From Benincasa hispida (Eukaryota > Streptophyta > Magnoliopsida > Cucurbitales > Cucurbitaceae), in NCBI RefSeq assembly GCF_009727055.1, contig NC_052354.1, positions 43,700,010 to 43,764,009 on the forward strand: DNA of 64,000 nt. The letters run 5' to 3'. A program made the position numbers and the translations under genes. Below are positions 24,317-36,682 of the stretch, in pieces; position 1 is the first letter of the stretch, and the number at the start of each line of letters is the position of its first letter. The notes under the pieces are model-generated. The model made no database searches. It had not been told where the DNA came from and saw nothing but the letters and a program-made list of their open reading frames with translations.

Positions 24317-27300
24317 TTGGTCTTGGAGACATATCTGGTAGAGAATGATGATTATGCCTGGATCCTCGATTCAAGTGCTACCAATCATGTCAATTCCTCT
24401 TACCAAGGATTAAGTTCCTGGCAAACGTTGCCACAGGGAGAGATGACTTTTCGAGTCGGTAATGATGAGGTTGTTTCAGCTGTTGCTGTAGGTAGGCTGA
24501 AGTTATTTGTTGACAAGAAACATTATTTGTTACTGGATAATGTTTTTGTAGTTTCTCATATTAAGAGGAACTTAATCTCGGTTTCTTCTCTCATTGAACT
24601 AAGTTATACCATCTCCTTTTCTAAGAATAAAGTATTTATTTTCAAGAATGGAATGGAGATTGGTTTTGGTTCAATGGAAAATAACTTATATGTACTAAAG
24701 CCGTTAGTCATAAAAGCCTTGTTTAACACTGAAATGTTCAGTATGACAACAACATCTAAAAGACCAAAGGTTTCTTCAAAGGAAAATGCCCATCTTTGGC
24801 ATCTAAGGTTAGGTCACATCAACCTCAATAGGATTGAAAAGTTAGTGAAAAGTGGACTTCTAAAGAGTTTAGAAGAAAACTCCTTGCCGGTATGTGAATC
24901 ATGCCTCGAAGGTAAGATGATCAAACGACCTTTTACTGGAAAAGGTTACAGAGCCAAGGAAGCCTTGGAGCTTGTACATTCAGACCTCTGTGGTTCGATG
25001 AATGTTAGAGCTCGAGGTGGGTATGAATATTTCATCTCTTTCATAGATGATTATTTAAGGTTTGGGTATCTCTTCCTAATGCAACGTAAGTCTAAAGCTC
25101 TTGACAAGTTCAAGAAGTATAAGGCTGAAGTTGAAAACTTGTTAGGTAAGAAGATAAAAACACTACGATCTGATCGTAGTAGAGAGTATATGGACCTCCA
25201 ATTCCAGAACTATATGATTGAACATGGGATTGCGTCCCAACTCTCGGCCTCTAGTACACCTCAGCAGAATGGTGTATCTGAAAGGAAAGACAGGAACTTG
25301 TTGGACATGGTTCGGTCTATGATGAGTTATGCTCATCTTCGAGACTCGTTTTGGGGTTATGCAGTGCAGACTGCATGTTATATTCTAAACAACGTTCCCT
25401 CAAAAGTGTTTTTGAAACACCTATTGAGTTATGGAGAGGCCGTAAAGGTATTTTACGCCACTTCAGGATTTGGGGCTGTCCGACACATGTGTTAGTGACT
25501 AACCCAAAGAAGTTAGAACCGCGTTCAAAGGTTTGCCTCTTTGTGGGCTACCCCAAGGAAACGAGAGGAGGATACTTCTATGATCCAACTGAGGACAAAG
25601 TATTTGTTTCCACTAATGCTATCTTCTTCGAAGAAGATCATATGAGGGATCGTAAGCCACGAAGTAAGCTCGTTTTATGTGAGATCTCTAGTGAGACTGA
25701 GACTGCTGATGGTTCAACAAGAATTGTTGAACAGACTGATAGATCAACAAGAGTTGTTGAGGTCGGGACATTTAGTCAACCAGCTCAAGAGTTGAGACTA
25801 CCTCGACGTAGTGGGAGGGTTATGAACCCACCGAATCGCTACATGGGTTTGACTAAATCCTAAAACGTCATTACGAATGACGGGGTCGAGGATCTGTTGT
25901 AAGCAATGGAGGATGTTGACAAAGATGAATGGGTTAAGGTCATGAACCCGCAAATGGAGTCTATATACTTCAATAAATTCTGGGAGCTTGTTGATCCACT
26001 TGATGGGGTAAGACCTATTGGGTGTAAGTGGATCTATAAGCGAAAGAGAGGTGTAGATAGAAAGATGCAAACCTTTAAGGCTAGATTCGTGGCAAAGGGT
26101 TATACCCAGGTTGAGGGAGTTGACTATGAGGAAACTTTCTCACCTATTGTTATGCTTAAGTCTATCCGAATTCTCTTGTCCATAGCCACATTTTATGATT
26201 ATGAAATATGGCAAATATATGTCAAGACTGCCTTTCTGAATGGTAATCTTGAGGAGACCATCTATATGACTCAACCAGAGGGGTTTATAATTCCAGATCA
26301 AGAGCAAAGAGTTTGCAATCTTAATAGATTCATTTATGGACTGAAACAAGCATCGCAATCTTGGAACATCAGATTTGACACTGCTGTCAAATCGTTCGGC
26401 TTTGACTAGAACGTTGATGAGCCTTGTGTTTACAAGAAGATCATTAACAACTCAATAGCTTTACTGGTACTATATGTGGATAATATTCTACTCATTGGGA
26501 ATGATGTAGGATATCTGACTGACATTAAAAGTTGGCTAACTATCCAGTTCCAAATGAAAGATTTGGATGAGGCACATTATGTTCTAGGGATCCAGATCAT
26601 ACGGGATCGCAAGAACAAACGGTTAGCCCTGTCTCAGGTATCGTACATCGATCAAATATTGATCAGGTATAGGATGCAGGATTCAAAGAGGGGTTTGTTA
26701 CCTTTCAGGCATGGAATCGTACTGTCTAAGGATCAATGTCCTAAGACACCTCAAGAGGCTAAGGAGATGAAATGGATTCCCTATGCCTCTGCTGTAGGAA
26801 GCTTGATGTATGCAATGTTGTGTACTAAACCCGACATTTGCTATGCAGTAGGGATTGTCAGTCGGTATCAGTCCAATCCAGGATTTGATCACTGGACAGC
26901 GGTCAAGACGATTCTCAAGTGTCTTCATAGAATGAGGGACTATATGCTTGTGTATAGAGATAAGGATCTGATCCTTAAAGGATACATAGACTTTGACTTT
27001 CAGATCGATCGAGATTCTTGCAGATCGACATTGGGGTCAGTGTTTACTCTGAATGGATGGGCTGTAGTTTGGCGAAGCATCAAGCAAGGATGCATCGCAA
27101 ACTCCACTATGGAAGCCAAATACGTTGCGGCTTGTGAAGCAGCTAAAGAGGCTGTTTGGCTGAGGAAGTTCCTTACAGATTTGGAAGTTGTTTCAAATAT
27201 GGATTTGACTATCACTCTTTATTGTGATAACAGTGGGGTTATGAAAAATTCGAAGGAGCCTCAGAGTCATCGTCGAGGTAAGCACATAGAATGGAAATAT

Positions 27301-27423
27301 CACCTTATCAGGGAAATTGTGCGTCGCGATGATGTGATAGTCGAGCAGATCGCATCAGAGCACAACGTTGTTGATCCCTTTACAAAAGCCCTTACGGCTA
27401 AACTGTTCGAGGGTCATTTGTAG
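24317..27423 (+). pseudogene. Copia A pol: protease, integrase, reverse transcriptase, RNase H (broken)
   Basis: The domains in order are protease (WILDSSATNHV, about 24358), GAG-pre-integrase HHCC (HLWHLRLGHINLNRI; CESCLEGK), integrase core, reverse transcriptase and RNase H. The integrase acidic residues lie in VHSDLCGS and SFIDDYLRFGYL, with the Glu in PQQNGVSERKDR. RNase H carries GYIDFDFQIDRDSCRSTLGS, NSTMEAKYVA and LYCDNSGV, and ends at 27423. It is dead for several visible reasons: a frameshift near 25440, stops at 25861 and about 26407, a protease loop DSSA in place of DSGA, and LYVDN in place of YVDD in the reverse transcriptase. The last two change catalytic positions. Gag is missing. 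The TTG at 24317 is only the edge of the open frame. Confidence 0.9.
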
Positions 27424-27553
27424 AGTTTGGGTCTGCTGGACATGCGACATCTTATCTAGGGCAAGTGGGATATGATATTGGGTATGTCCTAGTTTATTGT
27501 ATATTGTACATTTTTATATTGTATTATACATTAGTCTCTCGAGTCATTAGGAC

Positions 27554-27563
27554 AAGTGGGAGA
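27554..27563 (+). other. Polypurine tract of Copia A
   Basis: AAGTGGGAGA lies one base before the 3' LTR start TGTTGGG at 27565. It is the priming site for plus-strand DNA synthesis and confirms the orientation of the element. Confidence 0.85.
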
Positions 27564-27564
27564 T

Positions 27565-28020
27565 TGTTGGGATTGGTGTCCTAATTCTCCCAGAGTCTCG
27601 TTGTTTTGTAAAGATGCACATTGTTAAATGAATAAAATAAGTGTTATTTACTTCTGGCATTTACTCATATCCAATAAACAAAGCTCATTGGTTATCATAT
27701 GTGAACTTAAGCATGTATATGTGATATACAAGTGGATCATGCCTTAAGTAATAACCTAAATCGGTCTGTAGTATAAGGATTAAGGTAGGATACCTGATCC
27801 TAGTGACACTACGGATACGTCCCCCTTTGTAGAGATTTATAAGTATTGTAAACTACTACAGATGGTTGATCCTGACCATTCGTGTGGAGACGTGAAGCGG
27901 GGGTGTCCTATAAAAAGAGTTTGTACAAGACCTAGACCATGAGATGACTAGACTCTATATATAACACCATTGATACTAGAGACTTGCATTTCATCTAAAC
28001 GACCATAGGTGACATGACCT
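27565..28020 (+). repeat. Truncated 3' LTR of Copia A
   Basis: Very similar to the 5' LTR from 23583 until 'GTGACATGACCT' at about 28020, where similarity ends abruptly and a different repeat block begins. Confidence 0.8.
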
Positions 28021-29280
28021 CTGAATTGTGAATTTCTCAACCAGCCATTAATACCAGAACAACTCTTGTTCTTATAACGATAAGCCATCATTGATTTGGC
28101 CATGAGATCATTAACTTACTTAAAAATTTCCCGTAAGTGTGACCCGCCATTTTAAGCCCTAGAGGTCCATCCTAAAAGACCAATCCGAAGGGAAAAAAAT
28201 CCGATTGAGGCAAAACCTAAAGCGACCTTATCCATTTCTGGAGTTCACCTTGATTTGACCAACTGCACAAAACCCATCCAAAGGGGGACGCTCCAAAGGC
28301 GACATGGGGGCGTATAGAATGATCTCACGGTGTGAACCAATGACAGAGACCATAGGACGTGTTGACACACATCCTTCACCCACTTACTATAAATACTCTC
28401 TCCGTTCACCTTGATATTGACTCATTCAAATACCATCTGAAGGGCGATGCATCTTGGGCACCATGAGGCCAAGCATGAATCTCACGGTGTGAACATATAG
28501 GGAGAAACGTGGGTGGAATCATAGACATATCTGATACGCCTCTTCCTCCCACTGAGTATTTTATAACCTAAGGTTTAGCTTACTTAGAAAAAACACAGCT
28601 AAGGATTTTAACTAAGTGACTTTTAGGTTTTCCCAAGATTAACTTTTACCTTGGATAGTTGAGCAACTTTTGATCATCATACATTAAATTCTTTAATGGA
28701 ATCTTTGATCAAAACGTCACATGCTTGTTGAAAATCTATCTAATTCACATTTCCAGGTAGGTTCCTAGGTAGGGGTGTTACGTTTCCGACAACTTAAGAA
28801 CCTCAACCTAGCCAAAACCCGCCTTAGACAAAAGGTCCCTTATAGATAGGTTTACAACAAATTTAATCTTTTATTTCAACCAATTTAATCCTATTAAACC
28901 GATTTTAAAAGATTAATCTAGTTTACTAAACTCTTTAAAACCATTTGAACTTAGGTCTATCCCAATCCAATTTTAAAACCCTTTTAAAAATAATGAGTTC
29001 ACTCTAAGTCCGCATGCAACTCTGATTTATTGATTTTAAGTCTAATTTCCTTTATAACACTTATAAACGGAAACAACCACAATGCGAAGCTAACACATGC
29101 AAGACATTCATAACGATTATAAGAACCATACGTCACATGTATAAGCAATAAAAGTTGATGAACTGGGTAAAATTGCCTTAAAACACAAAAATAAAGCAAC
29201 CTATTACAAAGACAAGGAGTCTCCGGTTCAAACAGGCGAACCGGGTCTTGAACCGCTTGGGCAAAGCATTGCTTCTCCAA
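28021..29280. repeat. Leader/LTR-like block joined to the Copia A 3' LTR
   Basis: Non-coding. It shares order and words with 987-2585 (GTAAGTGTGACC at 28132, the CACCCACTTACTA stretch at about 28378). No clear ends are seen. It leads into a palindrome array, as the block at 987-2585 does. Confidence 0.5.
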
Positions 29281-29836
29281 CCATCGTATATTAAGCACCC
29301 TGCGATCGTCTACATGATAAAACAAACTCTTTGCTCTATCAATTACCAGCGCTCCTAGAGCTAAATGATCGTTTAGCATTTACTATACGATCGTCTAGAA
29401 AAATCCAAACGATCGTTTAGCTATTACTATACAATCGTGAACATTTACTAAGCGATGAAGCATGAAGTACATGATTGCATAGTGCGCTCCGCCCCCCTAT
29501 CCGCGATCGTCTAAGCGACTATGATGCCGTGAAGCACCATCGTCTAAGCGATCGCTTAGCTAGCGCCTCCGTATCACATACGCACAATCGCATAGGTATT
29601 AACAAAGCGTTGAAGCTTGCCAACTACACGATCGTCTAGCGCGCGCGATCGCATGCTCCAACTACAATCATCTACCTCGAGTGCCTATGCGATCGGGCAA
29701 CCAATGCTATGCGATATGGTAAACGATTTACCACATTACTTAGCATTAGCTAAATGATTGTTTAGAATCTACTATATGATCGTCTAGAAAAAAATCTAAA
29801 CGATCGCTTAGTTAAATCCTAACGATCGCTTACTTG
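29281..29836. repeat. CGATCG palindrome array in the left arm
   Basis: About twenty motif copies, among them the perfect palindrome CTAAGCGATCGCTTAG at 29544-29559, plus AAACGATCGTTTAG and ACGATCGTCTAG variants. This is the densest array in the window. Its mirror copy is at 30540-31080. Confidence 0.88.
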
Positions 29837-30108
29837 AGGCTACTGATAATGGGCCGAAATGCACGTTATCATAGTGCTAAGTTCTTAAACAATGCTGACT
29901 TGCATTGATAAAATATGTTAAATTGCGTCCAAAAAGCATCAAATTCATAATATTGCAGTCGCATGCGTTCATCGCATAGAAACAATTTTTTTTTGTGTTT
30001 TTATGCAGAATATGCGTTGACACAAGGCAGAAATTGCGATCATAGGAAATCATTGGTCAAGCACAGCATTACCGTAAGACTTTACGGTGATTGTGTTCAC
30101 AAACATTT

Positions 30109-30271
30109 TATTGTCACGAAAAGCTTGAATGTACTTGTTATTGTTAGCGGCTTCAAAGCTTAATTCGGATTCGACGTCATCAACCTTTCTGTCCCATCAC
30201 ATTAATTATGCCTTTCACCCAGATGTGCCTACCAAGTTGCGCCCACCAAGTTACGGAAATCCTTCTTGAGC
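30109..30271. other. Spacer at the centre of the giant inverted repeat
   Basis: 163 bp with no mirror symmetry. It is ordinary-looking sequence with no recognisable adapter motif. Just inside the left arm, a small hairpin (ACCGTAA, loop GACT, TTACGGT; 30071-30088) lies about 20 bp from the spacer. Confidence 0.75.
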
Positions 30272-30539
30272 AAATGTTTGTGAACACAATCACCGTAAAG
30301 TCTTACGGTAATGCTGTGCTTGACCAATGATTTCCTATGATCGCAATTTCTGCTTGTGTCAACGCAATTCTGCATAAAAACAAAAAAAAATTGTTTCTAT
30401 GCGATGAACGCATGCGACTGCAATATTATGAATTTGATGCTTTTTGGACGCAATTAAACATATTTTTATCAATGCAAGTTCAGACATTTGTTTAAGAACT
30501 TAGCACTATGATAACGTGCATTTCGGCCCATTATCAGCT

Positions 30540-31080
30540 AGCCTCAAGTAAGCGATCGTTAGGATTTAACTAAGCGATCGTTTAGATATTTTTTCTAGAC
30601 GATCATATAGTAGATTCTAACAATCATTTAGCTAATGCTAAGTAATGTGGTAAATCGTTTACCATATCGCATAGCATTGGTTGCCCGATCGCATAGGCAC
30701 TCGAGGTAGATGATTGTAGTTGGAGCATGCGATCGCGCGCCCTAGACGATCGTGTAGTTGCAAGCTTCAACGCTTTGTTAATACCTATGCGATTGTGCGT
30801 AGTGATACGGAGGCGCTAGCTAAGCGATCGCTTAGACGATGGTGCTTCACGGCATCATAGTCGCTTAGACGATCGCGGATAGGGGGGCGGAGCGCACTAT
30901 GCAATCATGTACTCATGCTTCATCGCTTAGTAAATGTTCACGATTGTATATAAAAATAGCTAAACGATCCGTTTGGATTTTTCCTAGACGATCGTATAGT
31001 AAATGCTAAACGATCATTTAGCTCTAGAGCGCTGGTAATTGATAGAGCAACGAGTTTGTTTTTATCATGTAGACGATCGC
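30540..31080. repeat. CGATCG palindrome array in the right arm (mirror copy)
   Basis: Reverse complement of the array at 29281-29836, with scattered single-base indels. It should not be counted as an independent array. Confidence 0.8.
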
Positions 31081-32349
31081 AGGGTGCTTAATAACGATGG
31101 TTGAGAAGCAATGCTTGCCAAGCGGTTCAAGACCCGGTTCGCCTGTTTGAACCCGGAGACTCTTGTCTTTGTAATAGGTGCTTTAATTTTTGTGTTTTAA
31201 GGCAATTTTACCCAGTTCCATCAACTTTTATTGCTTATAACATTGTGACGTAATGGTTTTATAATCGTTAATGAAGTCTTGCATGTGTTAGCTTCGCATT
31301 GTGGTTGTTTCCGTTTATAAGTGTTATAAAGGAAATTAGACTTAAAATCAATAAATCAGAGTTGCATGCGGACTTAGAGTGAACTCATTATTTTTAAAAG
31401 GGTTTTAAAATTGGATTGGGATAGACCTAAGTTCAAATGGTTTTAAAGAGTTTAGTAAACTAGATTAATCTTTTAAAAATCGTTTAATAGGATTAAATTG
31501 TTGAAATAAAGTTAAAATTTGTTGTAAACCTATCTATAAGGGACCTTTTGTCTAAGGCGGGTTTGGCTAGGTTGAGGTTCTTAAGTTGTCGGAAACGTAA
31601 CACCTCTACCTAGGAACCTACCTGAAATGTGAATTAGATAGATTTTCCAACAAGCAATGTGACGTTTTTGATCAAAGATTCCATTAAAGAAATTTAATGT
31701 ATGATGATCAAAAGTTGCTCAACTATCCAAGGTAAAAAGTTAATCTGGGAAACCTAAAAGTCCACTTAGTTAAAAATCCTTAGCTTGTTTTTTCTAAGTA
31801 AGCTAAACCTTAGGTTATAAATACTCAGTGGGAGGAAGAGGCGTATCAGATATGTCTATGATTCCACCCACGTTTCTCCCTATATGTTCACACCGTGAGA
31901 TTCATGCTTGGCCTCATGGTGCCAAGATGCATCGCCCTTCAGATGGTATTTGAATGAGTCAATATCAAGGTGAACGGAGAGAGTAATTATAGTAAAGTGG
32001 TGAAGGATGTGTGTCACACGTCCTATGGCCTGTCATTGGTTCACAACCGTGAGATCATTCTATACGCCCCCATGTCGCCTTTGGAGCGTCCCCCTTTGGA
32101 TGGGTTTTGTGCAGTTGGTCAAATCAAGGTGAACTCCAGAAAGATAAGGTCGCTTTAGGTTGCCTCAATCGGATTTTTTCCCTTCGGATTGGTCTTTTAG
32201 ATGGACCTCTAGGGCTTAAAATGGCGGGTCACACTTACGGGAAATTTTTAATGTAAGTTAATGATCTCATGGCCAAATCAATGATGACTTATCGTTATAA
32301 GAACAATGAGTTGGTTCTGGTATTAATGGCTGGTTGAGAAATTCACAAT

Positions 32350-35300
32350 TCAGAGGTCAATGTCACCTATGTCGTTTAGATGAAATGCAAGTCTCTAGTA
32401 TCAATGTGTTATATATAGAGTCTAGTCTCTCATGGTCTAGGTCTTGTAACAAACTCTTTTTATAGGACACACCCCGCTCACGTCTCCACACGAATGGTCA
32501 GGATCAACCATCTGTAGTAGTTTACAAATACTAAATCTCTACAAAGGGGACGTATCGTAGTGTCACTAGGATCAGGTATCCTAACCTTAATCTTATAAGT
32601 ACTAACACTGATTTAGGTTTATTACTTAAGGCATGATCCACTTGTATATCACATATACATGCTTAAGTCACATATAAGTAACCAATGAGCTTTGTTTATT
32701 GGATATGAGTAAATGCCATAAAGTAAATAACACTTATTTTATTCATTAACAATGTGCATCTTTACAAACAACGAGACTCTGGGGAGAATTAGGCACCAAT
32801 CCAACAATTCTCCACATTGTCCAATGACTCGAGAGACTAATTGTAATAATACAATATAAAAATGTACAATATACAATAAACTAGACATACCCAATATCAT
32901 ATCCCACTTGCCTAGATAAGAATGTCGCAAGTCCAAGCAGACCCAAACTCTACAAATGAACCTCGGAACAGTTTAGCCGTAAGGGCTTTTGGTAAGGATC
33001 ACAACGTTGTGCTCTGATGCGATCTGACTCGACTATCACATCATCGTGCGACGCACAATTTCCCTGATAAGGTGATATTTCCTTCTAATGTGTCTTCCTC
33101 GACGATGATCCTGAGGCTCCTTCGAATTTTTCAAATAAACCCAACTGTTATCACAAATAAAGAGTGAAGTCAAATCCATATTTGAAACAACTTCCAAATC
33201 TGTAGGAACTTCTCAGCCAAACAGCCTCTTAAGCTGGCTTCACAAGACCGCAAACGTATTTGGCTCCATAGTGGAGTTTTGCGATGCATCCTTGCTTGAT
33301 GCTTCGCCAAAACTACAGCCCATCCATTCAAAGTAAAACACTGACCCATGTCCGATCTGCAAGAATCCTCGAATCGATCTAAAGTCATAAGTCTATGTAT
33401 CCTTTAAGATCAGATCCTTATCTCTATACACAAGTCATATTCCTCATTCTATGAAAGACACTTGAGAATCGTCTGACCGCTGTCCAGTGATCAAATCCTG
33501 ATTGGACTGATACCGACGTGACAATCCCACTGCATAGCAAAAAAAAATGTTTTCGGTTAGTACACAGACATTGCATACATCAAGCTTCCTAACAGCAGAG
33601 GCATAGGGAATCCATTTCATCTCCTTATGCCTCTTGAGGTGTCTTAGGACATCTGAATCCTTAGACAGTCGATTCCATGCTAAAAAGGTAACAAACCCTC
33701 TCTTGAATCCTGCATCCTAACCTGACAATATTGATCGATTGTACGATACTGAAACAGGGGCTACGTTTGTTCTTGCGATCCCGTAATGATCTGGATCCCT
33801 AGAACATAAATGTGGCCTCACACAAATCTTCATTTGGAACTGGATATGTAGCCAACTTTTAATGTCAGTCAGAATCCTACATCATTCCAATGAGTAGAAT
33901 ATTATCCCACATATAGTACCAGTAAAAGCTATTGATTGTTAATGATCGTCCTTGTAAAACAAGGCTCATCAACGTTCTAGTCAATAGCCGAACGATTACA
34001 GCAGTGTCAATCTGATGTTCCAAGATTGCTGAATGCTTGTTTCAGTCCATAAATGAATCTATTAAGATTGCAAACTCTTTGCTCTTGATTGGAATTATAA
34101 ACCCCTATGGTTGAGTCATATAATGGTCCTCCTCAAGATTACCATTCAGAAGAAGGCAGTCTTGACATATATTTGGCCAGTATTTCATAATCAATAAAAT
34201 GTGGTATGGAAAAGAAATTCGATAGAACTTAAAGCAAACAATAGTGAGAAAGTTTCCTCATAGTCAACTCCCTCAACCTGCTAAAATCCCTTGCCACAAA
34301 TCTAGCCCTTAAAGGTTTGCATCTTTCTATCTACACCTCTCTTTCGCTTAATAGATTCCACTTACACCCAATAGGTCTTACCCATCAAGTGGATCAACAA
34401 AGCTCCCAGAATTTATTGAAGTATATACTCCATTTGGGGTCATGACCTTAACCCATTCATCTTTGTCAACATCCTCGCATGCCTAACAACAGATCCTCGA
34501 CCCCGTCATTTCGTAAGACGTTTAGGATTTAGTCAAACCACATGGAGCGATCGGTGGGTTCATAACCCTCCCACTAACGTCGAGTAGTCCTCACACTCTG
34601 ACTGGTTGACTAAATGTCCCGACCTCAAAAACTCTTGTTGAACTATCAAGTCTGTTCAACATTCATTCTTGTTGAACCCATCAGCAGTCTCAGTCTCACT
34701 AGAGACCACATAAAACGAGCTTACTTCGGGCTTACGATCCCTCATATGACATTCTCGAAAGAAGTACATTGTGGAAACAAAACTGTTTCTCAGTTGGATG
34801 ATAGAAATCCATCTCTCGTTCCTTGGGTACAACCCACAAAGAGCCAAACTTTGAACGCGGTTCTAACACTTCTTGGGTTATCACTAACACATGTTCGGAC
34901 AGCCCCAAATCCTGAAGTGGCTAAAATACTTTAGGCCTCTCCATAACTCATAGGTTGTTTCAAAAACACTTTTGAGGGAACGTTGTTTAGATATACATGC
35001 GTCCATGCACTGCATAACCCCAAAAAACGAGTCTCGAAGAATGAGCATATCATCATAAGCCGAACCATGTCCAACAAGTTCCTGTCTTCTCCTTTCAGAT
35101 AAACCATTCTGCCTGAGGTGTACTAGAGGCCGGAGTTGGACGCAATCCCATGTTCCAATCATATAGTTTCTGAATTGGAGTCCAATAATACTCTCTCTAC
35201 GATCAAGATCGTAGTGTTTTATCTCTCTTACCTAACAAGTTTTCCCAAACTTCAGCCTATACTTCTTGAACTTTCAAGAGCTTTAGACTTACGTTCATTA

Positions 35301-36682
35301 GGAAGAAGATACCCAAAACTTAAATAATCAATCTATGAAAGAGATGATAAATATTCATCCCAACCTCGAGCTCTAAACATCATCGAACCACAGAAGGTCT
35401 GAATGTACAAGCTCAAAGGCTCCCTTGGCTCTGTAACCTTTTCCCAGTAAAAGGTACGTTTGATCATCTTACCTTCGAGGCATGATCACATACCGGCAAG
35501 GAAGTTTTTCTTCTAAACTCTAATTCAGTAAGTCCACTTTTCACTAACTTTTCAAAATCCTTTGAGGTTGATTGGACCTAACCTAAGTCCAAAGATGGGC
35601 ATTTTCCTTGAAGAAACCTTGGTCTTTTAGATGTTGTTGTCATACTGAACATTTTCAGTGTTAAACAAGGCTTTTATGACTAACGCTTTAGTAACATATA
35701 ATTAATTTTCATTGAACCAAACACCAATCTCCAATTCCATTCTTAAAATAAATACTTATTCTTAGAAAAGGAGCCTGGTATACTTAGTTCAATGAAGGAA
35801 GAAACCGAATCATTTCCTTTAATATGAGAACACAAAACATTATCCAGTAAAACAATAATGTTTCTTGTCAACAATATAACTTCAAGCCTACCTACAGCAA
35901 CAGCCTACACCTCATCATTAAGACGAAAGTCATCTCTCCCTTGGCAACGTTTTGCCAGAACAACTTGGAGAGGAAATGGAACATGAATGGTAGCACTTGA
36001 ATCGAGATCCAGGCATAATCATCATCTCTAACAGATATGTCTCCAACCAAATAATCATATTAACTGTCTTTTTTCCTCGTTGGATGTGGGATGGAGTGTT
36101 GCTACGAAATCGTCATACGATTCTTTCTACTGTAAAACTCGATCATCTTAAAAGATTTAAAAATACTAACGATCTGAAAGAAAAATATTGACCTAATTAA
36201 AAGACCGCTTCCTCAAAGCAGGATTCACAACGCTCAAGATTGAGTCGTGTCACTATAGTCGTTAGGGAGATGCAGTTCTAGTTACAACGGCTTATATACA
36301 AGCTAGCATCCTCGTGTCAGGTCTTAAAACTCTTGTAAGGACACCCCCCCCACGTCTCCACAATGAATGGTCAAGATCAACCATCTTCGTAGTTTAAACA
36401 CCTTTTTTTTTTATTTTTTGTAAACCCAACAAAGCGGTCGTATCCGTAAGTGCACCAGGATCAAGTATCCTACTAAGTCTTATACTATAGACCGATTTAG
36501 GTTATCACTAAGGCATGTCTATTTGTATATTACATATGCATGCTTAAGTTCACAAAGATAACAAGGAGCTTGTTTATGGATATGAGTAAATGCCAAAAGA
36601 AGTAAATATACTTATTATTCATTTAACAAGAGCATTTTACAAAATAACGAGACTCCGGGAGAATAGGACACCAATCCCAACA
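32350..36682 (-). mobile_element. Mirror copy of Copia A (right arm)
   Basis: LTR edges lie at about 32814 (3' LTR start) and 36682 (5' LTR start). Between them are degraded RNase H (33170-33388), reverse transcriptase (about 33900-34380), integrase (34884-35215) and protease (about 35960-36020), in the order expected for the minus strand. The N-flanked duplication of the left copy is absent here. A T-rich insertion at about 36403-36420 interrupts the 5' LTR. Not an independent insertion: it mirrors 23583-28020. Confidence 0.8.

Larger units (their letters stand above)
23583..28020 (+). mobile_element. Copia element A, truncated at both LTRs
   Basis: A plus-strand Copia element with two partial LTRs (23583 to about 24155, and 27565-28020) opening TGTTGGGATTGGTGTCC, the polypurine tract AAGTGGGAGA at 27554-27563, and pol between. 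Compared with the intact 2.16-kb LTRs of this family at 17577 and 39842, both LTRs keep only their first quarter and lack the palindrome array. Gag and the primer site are missing, so a deletion runs from inside the 5' LTR to the start of protease. No target duplication can be read. Confidence 0.88.
21331..30108 (+). repeat. Left arm of a giant inverted repeat (about 8.8 kb)
   Basis: Every block in this arm recurs as reverse complement in 30272-38888, in mirror order: MULE core, Copia fragment, Copia A with both LTR pieces, leader-like block and palindrome array. The arm ends at an 8-bp shared AAACATTT, beyond which the two sides no longer match. The MULE continues uninterrupted to the left of 21331, so this arm is the one anchored in ordinary sequence. 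Confidence 0.9.

Noticed and set aside
29281..29836. CGATCG arrays as CRISPR repeats
   Set aside because: Spacing is irregular, units vary in sequence and are palindromic, and the window is plant nuclear DNA without cas genes.
30109..30271. Palindrome spacer as a sequencing adapter
   Set aside because: 163 bp of ordinary sequence; no known hairpin-adapter motif could be recognised, so adapter read-through is not shown directly.
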